Shown piece by piece: positions 16,601 through 23,984 of a stretch of 64,000 bases of DNA. The position numbers and the translations under genes are program-made. The stretch is from Flavobacteriaceae bacterium PS02293. GTDB taxonomy: Bacteria; Bacteroidota; Bacteroidia; Flavobacteriales; Weeksellaceae. The notes beneath the pieces are model-generated. The model worked only from the letters and a program-made list of their open reading frames with translations. It searched no databases and was not told the origin of the DNA. How positions within the stretch are numbered: position 1 is the stretch's first letter; every line of letters begins with the position of its first letter. The DNA is taken from contig JASCOV010000005.1 of assembly GCA_029960045.1 (NCBI GenBank), positions 62,001 through 126,000 on the forward strand, read 5' to 3'.

Positions 16601-18259
16601 TCCAAAATATTTAAGATTAACGTATTGAATGTTTGCATTAAAATCAGCAAATAATCTCTTGGTAGAAAAATCTACAATTCCTTTGAAGGTTCCTTTTGCA
16701 TTCGGATCATTAGCTATAACATTTCCAGTGAAACGTTTTTTATTAAGAACACCATCGATGGCAATATTATTAAGGCTTTTGCCCATCAAATCGATATGAG
16801 CAACGTCAGATTTTGTTTTGACATACATTGTATTCACATCAAAACCTTCTCCTTGCACATCAAATTTTCCTGAGATCAACCCAACCTGTTTATTCTTGGT
16901 TAATGCTGTAACATTTAAATCTTTTACATCTACATAACCTCTGTATTTAGGGCGTTTTGTGCTGTAATCCACAAGATTGAAATCCTTCATTTTTGCCTGC
17001 CCAATTCCGGTAATGACTTGTCCGCTGGCAAAGATTTGTTTTGGATTTACTTTTACAGAACCATTGTATTTCATCCTTCCAAAATCATCCGCAATATTTC
17101 CAAGTTTCGAAGCAATGAATTTTGGTAAAGAAGCCTTCAAAGCTTTGTAAGTGAAATCAGCAGAAACATTTTTACTTTCGATGAAGAATTTCTTATCGAT
17201 AACACCATTAATTTTAAGATTTTTGGTATTCAGATTTACATCTTGCGAACGGATCAGGAAATTATTTAAAGTAAAATCATTTAACGGCCCAGTCATCGTT
17301 CCAGAGATATTGATGGGTGTGTAATTATCCCAATTGTTAACAAAATAACTGAGATCATAACCGCTAATCTGACTTCCCGGATTAATCTTCATATCCCAAC
17401 TTACTTTCTTTCCGAAATCCGCAAATCTAGTTACAGGATCAAGATTCATCACAGCTTCGCCTTGCAAAAGAGAATGATCTGTATTGATTGTCAGATTTCC
17501 AAATTTCATATGCTTTTTCGTAATCTCGAAATTGGTAGAAAATGTATCAACGATGTGTTCTTTGCCGTAACGTTTCGTGATCAAACTAAAATTTCTAATA
17601 TCGGCAAAAACATCCGCACCTTCAACTTTTAAAGAAGTGACATGCAGATTGATGTTTCTAGCATCCAGCCATCTTCCGGCTTCTCCCGGACTGTTTTCGT
17701 TCACAATTGTTGATACGCCGTTGATCAGATCTATCTTCATCCCCATTTTGAAGGGTTTCTTTTTCGGATCACGCGGTTTTCCATCATTGAAGTTGTCAAC
17801 GTATCGGATAAAATTACTGATACTATCGCCTTTATAGGTAATCACCCGAATTACAGGATCAACAATCGTAGCTTGATTGAATTTGATATCTCTCGTATTA
17901 AGAGCCAAAGCAAACCAATCAGTACCAACGCGTAATTCCCTTGCTTTTACAAATTCATATTCTTTATAATCTTTGATTCTAAGTCCTTTGATCGTCACAT
18001 CACCGAAAAAATTAACATCAATATCCTCCAGCGACATTCTCATCTTGAAATCCTTGTTCAACATAATAATGGCCTGATCTGCAATATAACGTTTGGTAAC
18101 AGGAAGATTAATCGCAATGAAAATCAATGCTACCAAAGCAATAATCCCATAAGATAGGGTGCTGATAATTCTTAGAAAAAGTGGACGTTTTTTCTTGCTG
18201 ACAGGCTTGTCAATATTTGGATCTTCGGTAGTTGTGTTTTTATTTTCTAAATTTGCCAT
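13610..18259 (-). CDS. tamB: TamB-like translocation and assembly module protein (DUF490)
   Basis: 1549 residues. A cytosolic basic N terminus (PVSKKKRPLF) is followed by one membrane anchor (about 31-52) and a very long beta-rich repetitive region with recurring LNxKNLKINGVIDKK-like and DVSGTIDNNHSSPVF-like blocks, ending in the DUF490/TamB C-terminal domain (about 1150-1510, including VDNGTFVSK, WSGSPMTPDLDITANY and SLALSPRVKLKTGLGVP). TamB and its AsmA-like relatives span the periplasm and help outer-membrane protein assembly or lipid transport. In Bacteroidota it often pairs with a TamL BamA-like protein, not seen here. Its start is 5 bases from that of divergent tsaD. Confidence 0.93.
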   Translation of the reverse strand: MANLENKNTTTEDPNIDKPVSKKKRPLFLRIISTLSYGIIALVALIFIAINLPVTKRYIADQAIIMLNKDFKMRMSLEDIDVNFFGDVTIKGLRIKDYKEYEFVKARELRVGTDWFALALNTRDIKFNQATIVDPVIRVITYKGDSISNFIRYVDNFNDGKPRDPKKKPFKMGMKIDLINGVSTIVNENSPGEAGRWLDARNINLHVTSLKVEGADVFADIRNFSLITKRYGKEHIVDTFSTNFEITKKHMKFGNLTINTDHSLLQGEAVMNLDPVTRFADFGKKVSWDMKINPGSQISGYDLSYFVNNWDNYTPINISGTMTGPLNDFTLNNFLIRSQDVNLNTKNLKINGVIDKKFFIESKNVSADFTYKALKASLPKFIASKLGNIADDFGRMKYNGSVKVNPKQIFASGQVITGIGQAKMKDFNLVDYSTKRPKYRGYVDVKDLNVTALTKNKQVGLISGKFDVQGEGFDVNTMYVKTKSDVAHIDLMGKSLNNIAIDGVLNKKRFTGNVIANDPNAKGTFKGIVDFSTKRLFADFNANIQYVNLKYFGISAGDTNSVSGIVDGKVSMTNLNDLNLDADIKGLTLNSSKQKLHIPDSKLKAFFENGNRIVSVDAPGAVTGKISGRFNLEDIGNMVTNSINKILVGNPPKKTYNGQSFDFDFDVKQGLVSFFVPDLELKNGAKVAGNYNGNTNDLILNADAAHIKYVMTSKKELTEAEKFLAETDATYQPDLNKASDSVIVDSISLRVNTADLKQQLLTTVKRGQYGKNVLQDVKLTANNENSQILHIGTVFKLGSLEDETAKQMKEYAVNINQTTNTAGDYVLRFEPTTVKLNDIAWSVDTSPELDHSIIYRKKEKDFLIQNLRVYSDESELLIKSADFKSAKDFTADAEVKNLDVSKLLAFSKDKNAMDIKGIANGTIQIKKSGNNLEPLVDLDVNDIFMNGNAMGNLETRITKSEKPNVFDVSIQALSSGFLGKNTLDVTGTIDNNHSSPVFDVNAKMNEFDLGFAQQFVKEIFGNFRGKATGDLKISGPMNDIDYSGDIALKGFGLKLLFTGVDYSFDDTVINLSRGLALLNNIGIKDGRSNSKGNISGSIQFETLSSLGINLIMRADNLLVLNSSQEENDLFWGRVTGQGDIYVDGPVSGLSISTPNDGLKVLNNSTFTFNSASTANVDEFKILRFLKRDEAGGISVEKKKKSGANMLIDFDVSIDKGSLVNVLVGDEVGNIAVKGDANHLKFKMERSGNILMNGTYTVDNGTFVSKAILDRTFQIAKNSIIRWSGSPMTPDLDITANYTRPITNAGEYLGMSLTQPINVVLSTKITNTLTKPDIEFGVSAPESSSEVRETLATKMTNKDERTIQFGSVLVLNSFNVTNGNGLQFNLSKTAQDTGYNMLFKQLGSVLNTISSAFQVNLDYISGDINSNTADRANTSVSLALSPRVKLKTGLGVPVSRVDNTNSNYLSAEGTIEYDWSRLNNGSRLLRAYSKPSNLGLGTATGLNQSYGVGVVYSKSFNSFKYIFKRRERIKRDSLAVEQNKEDSLKNKPIK
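18248..18255 (+). promoter_or_regulatory. candidate tsaD -7 box inside tamB
   Basis: TAAATTTG matches TAnnTTTG and lies within the first codons of tamB on the other strand, 9 bases before the tsaD ATG at 18265. If used, the tsaD leader would be only a few bases long. Confidence 0.45.
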
Positions 18260-18264
18260 CTATT

Positions 18265-19281
18265 ATGAGTGCATCTATTATTCTAGGTATCGAGTCTTCT
18301 TGTGACGACACTTCTGCAGCCATCATCAGCGGTAGCAAAATCCTGTCCAACATTGCTGCCAATCAGGCAATCCATAACGAGTATGGCGGTGTGGTTCCCG
18401 AGTTGGCATCCAGAGCGCATCAGCAAAACATCATCCCTGTTGTGGAAAAAGCATTTTCCAAAGCAAATATACAACAAAATGATATTTGTGCGATCGGGTT
18501 CACGCGCGGTCCCGGACTTCTTGGATCTCTGCTTGTTGGAACGTCTTTTGCGAAATCTCTGGCGATGAGTCTGAACGTTCCTCTGATAGAAGTAAACCAT
18601 TTGCAGGCGCACATTCTGGCTCATTTTATTGATGATGCCAATCCTACTCCACCAACATTTCCATTTCTTTGCTTAACTGTTTCGGGAGGTCATACCATGA
18701 TTGTTTTGGTGAAAGATTATTTCGAAATGGAGATTATCGGAAAAACAATAGACGATGCAGCTGGCGAAGCGTTTGATAAAATCGGAAAGATCTTTGACCT
18801 TGATTATCCTGCAGGACCAATTATTGACAAACTGGCAAAAGAAGGAAATCCAGAAGCTTTCCAGTTCAACAAACCGAGAATGGAGAATTACGATTATTCA
18901 TTCAGTGGGATTAAAACTTCTGTATTGTATTTTATTCAGAAGGAAGTGCGGAAGAATCCGGATTTTATAAAGGAAAATCTGAATGACCTTTGTGCTTCTG
19001 TCCAAAGATCAATCATTGAGATATTAATTAACAAATTAGAAAAAGCTGCTATTGACCTTAATATCAAAGATGTGGCAATCGCCGGCGGTGTTTCTGCCAA
19101 CTCCGCTTTGAGAAAAGCGATGGAAATAAATCAAAAAAAACTTGGCTGGAATATCTTCATCCCAAAATTTGAATACACGACAGACAATGCAGCGATGATT
19201 GCCATCGTTGCAAAACTTAAATATGACCGTGGTGAGTTTACGGACATCAGGACGACGGCGACGGCGAAGTATGATTTGTAA
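18265..19281 (+). CDS. tsaD: tRNA N6-adenosine threonylcarbamoyltransferase (TsaD)
   Basis: Catalytic subunit that moves the threonylcarbamoyl group onto A37 of ANN-decoding tRNAs. I start it at ATG 18265 (MSASIILGIESSCDDTS); an upstream in-frame ATG at 18232 adds 11 residues that lie inside tamB and are not conserved-looking. The 338 residues show the ASKHA pattern: ESSCDDTSAA, GGVVPELASR, the iron ligands H112 and H116 in NHLQAH, LTVSGGHT, DDAAGEAFDKIGK and AGGVSANSALR. Essential housekeeping gene. Confidence 0.96.
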   Translation: MSASIILGIESSCDDTSAAIISGSKILSNIAANQAIHNEYGGVVPELASRAHQQNIIPVVEKAFSKANIQQNDICAIGFTRGPGLLGSLLVGTSFAKSLAMSLNVPLIEVNHLQAHILAHFIDDANPTPPTFPFLCLTVSGGHTMIVLVKDYFEMEIIGKTIDDAAGEAFDKIGKIFDLDYPAGPIIDKLAKEGNPEAFQFNKPRMENYDYSFSGIKTSVLYFIQKEVRKNPDFIKENLNDLCASVQRSIIEILINKLEKAAIDLNIKDVAIAGGVSANSALRKAMEINQKKLGWNIFIPKFEYTTDNAAMIAIVAKLKYDRGEFTDIRTTATAKYDL

Positions 19282-19313
19282 TCAATCATTTCTATCATTA
19301 AAATATTACAATT

Positions 19314-19958
19314 ATGGACATAGAAAAGGCAAAATATATCATCACCTATTTTTCTAATCTCTTGTCTCAGGAAGAAAACATAGCAATAAAGCACACAAAT
19401 TCGTGCATAATACGAGGAGATGACTTTGAAAAACCAACAATAAGAAACTTTTATTTGAAACACGGTTGGATAACTGAGGACCAAAAAGTATTGCAACTCT
19501 TGTTAAATGGTTATGACAATTTCCAAATTCAAACTGCAAAAAGAATTTTAGAACAAAATCCAAATAAAGTATTTTTTAATGAATGTCAAAAATGTGGAAA
19601 ATTGGCAAGAACTCCTTTTGCAAGACAATGTAGATTTTGTGGACATAACTGGCATTATCAAATTACAGGAAAATTCAGATTAAGTTTCTCTACAAAAATT
19701 ACAAATCGGGGATTATTTCTGGCAGGGAAAATTATTGAAGGAGAATTATTATGCAATGAAAATTTTATTGATTTATCTTTTGCCCGAATTAATAAAAAAG
19801 CTAAAATTAAGAGTATAGAATCCGTACGAAAAATTGAAAATAGTAAACCTCTTAATTTAATTGCTCTTCAAATTGATGAAATCAGCGAAGATGAAATTCA
19901 AACTATTATAAATTTCGGAAGCTCTTTTAATCCAATTGACATTTTTAAGAGTATTTAA
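19314..19958 (+). CDS. hypothetical protein with a central zinc ribbon
   Basis: 214 residues, no signal peptide or membrane segment. A four-cysteine ribbon (about 93-114) reads CQKCGKLARTPFARQCRFCGHNWH, seen as the pairs CQKCGK and CRFCGHNWH. The N-terminal third is helical and charged; the C-terminal third contains acidic repeats (ISEDEIQTI). No family recognised. Its reading frame is more AT-rich than tsaD upstream, and it sits 32 bases after the tsaD stop. It could be a recently gained gene of unknown role. Confidence 0.7.
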   Translation: MDIEKAKYIITYFSNLLSQEENIAIKHTNSCIIRGDDFEKPTIRNFYLKHGWITEDQKVLQLLLNGYDNFQIQTAKRILEQNPNKVFFNECQKCGKLARTPFARQCRFCGHNWHYQITGKFRLSFSTKITNRGLFLAGKIIEGELLCNENFIDLSFARINKKAKIKSIESVRKIENSKPLNLIALQIDEISEDEIQTIINFGSSFNPIDIFKSI

Positions 19959-19998
19959 AATTGTAATAAAGAAAGACACAGCAACGATAAAAACGATT

Positions 19999-20403
19999 AT
20001 GAAAATACTACTAGAAGAAAAACAACTCGGAACACAATCCAAAAAGAATTCAAAATATTACTGGATTCTGGAAACGATCACAGGAAAAATTGAATCTCCG
20101 GAAGAGTCTGCAGATTTTGAACTGACAAGCTCTGAGACTGGTTATCTTCAAAACATCAAAGAAGAAATTCTGGAAAAAATCAATTCTGAAAATGTTTTCA
20201 GTTTTGCCTATGAACCCAAAGAAGGCGACTTCTTATCAATCAAAAACAACTTGAGAAAACAGGAATATCTTAATTTAATTTTCATCAGCAACAGCTGGAA
20301 AGAAGAAGTCTATATGTGCTCATTGCGGGAATGCGATACAGATATCTACACCACGATGAAAACCGGCGTTGCATTCATCAGTGAAAATGAAATCGCTTTT
20401 TAA
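19999..20403 (+). CDS. hypothetical protein
   Basis: 134 residues from ATG 19999 (MKILLEEKQLGTQ). An upstream ATG at 19936 would overlap the previous gene by 23 bases and adds a basic, unconvincing leader, so the inner start is preferred. The protein is cytosolic, acidic, with SKYYWILETITGKI and SAFAYEPKEGDFLSIKN-like blocks and a late cysteine pair (MCSLRECDTDIY). No family recognised. Confidence 0.6.
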   Translation: MKILLEEKQLGTQSKKNSKYYWILETITGKIESPEESADFELTSSETGYLQNIKEEILEKINSENVFSFAYEPKEGDFLSIKNNLRKQEYLNLIFISNSWKEEVYMCSLRECDTDIYTTMKTGVAFISENEIAF

Positions 20404-20465
20404 AACATCAAATAACAAATCTTTGCTACATCGATATTAACCCTTGAATTTTAAACTTTAAAACT

Positions 20466-20473
20466 TATTTTTG
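20466..20473 (+). promoter_or_regulatory. -7 box of the DUF808 gene
   Basis: TATTTTTG, an exact TAnnTTTG match 17 bases before the ATG at 20491. Confidence 0.55.
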
Positions 20474-20490
20474 TATCAAAATAAAAAGTT

Positions 20491-21372
20491 ATGGCTTCAG
20501 GATTCTTCGCAATCTTAGATGATATTGGTGCATTGATGGACGACATTGCAGTAACCAGCAAAATCGCAACTAAAAAAACAGCCGGAATTCTGGGCGATGA
20601 CCTTGCAGTAAACGCAGAAAAAGCAACCGGTTTTCTGTCTTCTCGAGAGATTCCAGTTCTCTGGGCTATTACAAAAGGGTCTTTTATTAATAAATTAATA
20701 ATCCTCCCGGTTATATTTCTTCTCAATTATTTCTTTCCGGAAGCTATCAAAGTGATTTTGGTGCTTGGCGGAATTTATCTGGCTTATGAAGGAATGGAAA
20801 AGATTGTAGAATTCCTTTTCCACCGTGATAAAAAAGGTCACGAAGTGGTTCAGGAGAGCACTTTGCCGGAAGAAGACGAGAATTCTGAAAAAGCAAAAAT
20901 CAGTTCTGCAATCAAGACCGATTTTATCCTTTCGCTTGAAATAGTGATCATCGCTTTAGGAACAGTAATCGAAAAACAACATCCACTTTTAACTCAGATT
21001 CTGAGCGTTTCGTTTGTTGCCATCATCGCAACAATTGGCGTTTACGGACTTGTAGCATTGATCGTAAGAATGGATGATGCCGGGTATTTTCTACAGAAAA
21101 AGTCTCATAACAAAGGGTTTTTGAACGGACTTGGACAGGTTTTGATCAAAGCTTTACCAATTATTATAAAGGTTTTAGGCGTTGTCGGAACTATTGCATT
21201 ACTTTTGGTTTCTGGCGGCATTTTCCTTCATAATATTGATTACATTCATCATTTGATTCCGGAAAGTGTTCCTTCTGTAGTTTCAGAATTTGGATTGGGT
21301 GTTGTGTTTGGATTGGCTGCGGTTTTAGTAATGACAATTGGTAAAAAATTAATTTCTTTAGTTAAAAAATAA
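20491..21372 (+). CDS. DUF808 family membrane protein (YedI-like)
   Basis: 293 residues. The N terminus is the DUF808 hallmark: ASGFFAILDDIGALMDDIA, then TSKIATKKTAGILGDDLAVNAE and VLWAITKGSFINKLIILP. Five to six membrane helices follow. The family is widespread (E. coli YedI) and functionally uncharacterised. Its stop is 7 bases before rsmE, so the two are probably co-transcribed. Confidence 0.92.
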   Translation: MASGFFAILDDIGALMDDIAVTSKIATKKTAGILGDDLAVNAEKATGFLSSREIPVLWAITKGSFINKLIILPVIFLLNYFFPEAIKVILVLGGIYLAYEGMEKIVEFLFHRDKKGHEVVQESTLPEEDENSEKAKISSAIKTDFILSLEIVIIALGTVIEKQHPLLTQILSVSFVAIIATIGVYGLVALIVRMDDAGYFLQKKSHNKGFLNGLGQVLIKALPIIIKVLGVVGTIALLLVSGGIFLHNIDYIHHLIPESVPSVVSEFGLGVVFGLAAVLVMTIGKKLISLVKK

Positions 21373-21379
21373 TTCAACA

Positions 21380-22072
21380 ATGAAACTTTTCTTCGGACAA
21401 ATTTTTCCTGAAATCATAATCGATACAGATGAGCAACAGCACATCGCAAAAGTCCTTAGAATGCGAGAAGGTGAAGAAATTCACTTGACCGATGGAAAAG
21501 GAAATCTCGCCAAAGGAACTTTAATCTTCGAAGGAAAAAAAGTAACACTCAATGTTTCTGAAGTCAAAAAAGATCTCCCAGATTTTTCGCCAAAACTTCA
21601 CATCGCTATTGCGCCAACAAAAAATATAGACAGAATAGAATTCTTTTTGGAAAAAGCGGTGGAAATGGGAATTTCTGAAGTTAGTTTCATTCTTACGGAA
21701 CAGACAGAACGTAAAAATATCAGTATTGAAAAATTGAGAAAGCAAGCCATTGGAGCTTCAAAGCAAAGCTTGAGATCACATTTCCCAAAGATCAATGACC
21801 TTCAAAAATTTTCGGAGTTTATGAAAACGCTTGATTCGGAAAATACTTTTGTGGCGCATTGTAATGAAAGCCTGGAAAGAATTTCTTTAAATAATATTCC
21901 TCAACTAGATAATTACACATTTTTAATTGGTCCAGAAGGTGATTTTTCTGATAGAGAAATTCAGCTTTTAGCAGAAAAAGGCATCAAAGCAGTTTCACTT
22001 GGAAACCAAAGACTGAGAACGGAAACTGCAGGGATTTTTGTGGCGGCTTGGAATTATGATAAGATGTTTTGA
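21380..22072 (+). CDS. rsmE: 16S rRNA m3U1498 methyltransferase
   Basis: SPOUT-class enzyme that methylates N3 of U1498 in the small-subunit decoding region, using SAM. The 230 residues show a PUA-like N-terminal domain (about 1-70, HIAKVLRMREGEEIHLTDGKG) and the knotted methyltransferase domain with IAPTKNIDRIEFFLEKAVEMG, LIGPEGDFSDREI and SLGNQRLRTETAGI. Typical length. Follows the DUF808 gene by 7 bases and ends at a hairpin terminator. Confidence 0.96.
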   Translation: MKLFFGQIFPEIIIDTDEQQHIAKVLRMREGEEIHLTDGKGNLAKGTLIFEGKKVTLNVSEVKKDLPDFSPKLHIAIAPTKNIDRIEFFLEKAVEMGISEVSFILTEQTERKNISIEKLRKQAIGASKQSLRSHFPKINDLQKFSEFMKTLDSENTFVAHCNESLERISLNNIPQLDNYTFLIGPEGDFSDREIQLLAEKGIKAVSLGNQRLRTETAGIFVAAWNYDKMF

Positions 22073-22107
22073 GTTTCCGATAAATCTTTATTGTTTTAAA
22101 AATCTAT

Positions 22108-22136
22108 TCCTTTCGGCCTCTGAAAGGATTTTTTTA
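22108..22136 (+). terminator. terminator after rsmE
   Basis: 7-bp stem TCCTTTC/GAAAGGA, 7-base loop, then a T-run. Confidence 0.8.
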
Positions 22137-22165
22137 TTACATTTAGTTTTCAAATTCATTACAAA

Positions 22166-22753
22166 ATGAAAGACTTATTCATCAAACGTTTTCTCTATTA
22201 CAAAGACATTGGAGACAAAACATTATCTCAACTTTCAGATGAACAAATTTTCTGGCAATACAACGAAGAAAGCAATTCTATCGCCATTATTATAAAACAC
22301 GTTGCAGGAAATATGCTGTCACGATGGACAAATTTTTTGACAGAAGATGGCGAAAAAGAGTGGCGAGATCGTGACCTTGAGTTTATCAATACTTTCACAA
22401 CAAAAAATGAAGTTCTGGAATATTGGGAAAAAGGTTGGAGTTGTCTTTTCGAAGCTTTGGAACAAATTACCGATGAGAATATTAATTCTACAATTTATAT
22501 CCGAGGCGAAGCACATTCGGTTTTAGATGCCGTTTTCAGACAATTGGCGCATTATCCTTATCATATTGGACAAATTATTTATATCGGTAAAATGATGAAG
22601 AACGAAGATTGGCAAACGCTTTCTATTGCAAGGAATAAGTCCACAGATTTCAATCTGGAAATGCATTCGAAATTTGATTTGAGTCAAGAAAACTCTTCTC
22701 CGGTTTGCTTTGCAAAAAGTGATGAAGTAAGAGATGATTATAAATCTGAATAG
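22166..22753 (+). CDS. DUF1572 (DinB-like fold) protein
   Basis: 195 residues. Helical protein with histidines spaced as in the DinB/YfiT metal-binding superfamily: IIIKHVAGNMLSRW, then RQLAHYPYHIGQIIYIGKM. DUF1572 proteins are probably thiol- or metal-dependent enzymes of unknown substrate. No signal peptide. It is the last gene before a 1.2 kb gene-free region. Confidence 0.85.
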   Translation: MKDLFIKRFLYYKDIGDKTLSQLSDEQIFWQYNEESNSIAIIIKHVAGNMLSRWTNFLTEDGEKEWRDRDLEFINTFTTKNEVLEYWEKGWSCLFEALEQITDENINSTIYIRGEAHSVLDAVFRQLAHYPYHIGQIIYIGKMMKNEDWQTLSIARNKSTDFNLEMHSKFDLSQENSSPVCFAKSDEVRDDYKSE

Positions 22754-23984
22754 TTATGAAAATCGCCAATTCAAGTAACCCTGCTTTAGGATAATCAAAG
22801 AACAAAGCTTTTTCGCAATAGAAGTTTCTCATTGGTTCGGAATATGGTTTTCCAGATAAAAAAATTAACATTATTTCATTAGAAAATTAATGTTTAAAAA
22901 CAGTAACAGCGGAAATCTTCGTTCTTGCCTTGAACTACAACAAAATGCTGTAATTTAATGATTAAGTTTCCAACTATTTATTAACCTGAATTCGGCTTAG
23001 GTTTCAATTTTAAAACACTGAAAATCAATACATTAATACTATTCAACAGCATTAATCTTTAGCCCGATATTAAAAATTTCAACAACAAAATTGACTTTAG
23101 TTAAAATTTAAACCAAGTTTCAGCCAACTAAAGCCAAATTTATTTATTCTCATAAAAATAGACTCTTTTCGAGAAGCTATGGATGACATTTACTCATTCC
23201 TATTGATTTTAGGTTTATTAAGCTTATAATAAGTTTTACAATGCTCTTTCAAAAATTTTAAAGGAATTATATTATCTAAATTCAAATAAGTAAATCACAT
23301 TGAGACCTATGATAAGAGTTGTTATTTTTTACTTTAGTAACATCATATTCTTTTTTAAGAAAACAAGACAGGAAGAAATTGTTTAAATCAATATCACAAT
23401 ATCTATAGGCTCCTGATCTTATTCCTGTTATTTTTTGTGATGAAAATTTTAAACTTCAAGCATATAAAAATTTTATCTCACAAATTCAGCATATAGCCTT
23501 AATTTACCATACAAATATCACGATATTATGTTTTTTTTCACACAAATAATCATTTAAATATATTTTTAATAAAAAAAATATGTGATAATAATTATTAAAT
23601 ATATACACATTTTATATATTTGTAAAACAAAATATGTATATATAATTCGAAAAAAACGAGTAAAATATGAATTTATAAAAGGAAAAAGAAATTAGAATGA
23701 CAGTGATAGAATATTAACAAACTATTCCTAAGAATATTAATATACAGAATAAACCATTAAGGTTTATGACAGCTTGTTCAGAGATTAAAAGAAGATCTTA
23801 TTATACTAATGCTGAAAAAAAACAATCAAATTAAATGAATCTAATTAACAATGCCGCTTAATTATATTTATAATCGAAATAACACAAAAAATTCCTGTAG
23901 ATTTTTTGGAATAAATGCTATTTACTGAAAATTCTTAAATCAGGAAAAGGAATCTAAATAAATACTAACTAAAAAAAAACACTT
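22754..23984. other. 1.2 kb AT-rich gene-free region
   Basis: No convincing protein frame on either strand. At the left (about 22760-22870, minus) a short frame reads like protein (KPYSEPMRNFYCEKALFFDY) but its start runs into junk and it overlaps the DUF1572 gene. From about 23500 the sequence is extremely AT-rich. A -7 box at 23615-23622 is the only promoter-like element; if it drives the next gene the leader is about 360 bases. Confidence 0.6.
23615..23622 (+). promoter_or_regulatory. -7 box upstream of the fibrinogen-like protein gene
   Basis: TATATTTG, an exact TAnnTTTG match 363 bases before the start at 23985. No other good match was seen closer to the gene. The surrounding AT richness lowers its value. 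Confidence 0.3.

Noticed and set aside
18232..18264. 11-residue extension of tsaD
   Set aside because: Lies inside tamB and precedes the conserved MSASIILGIESS start.
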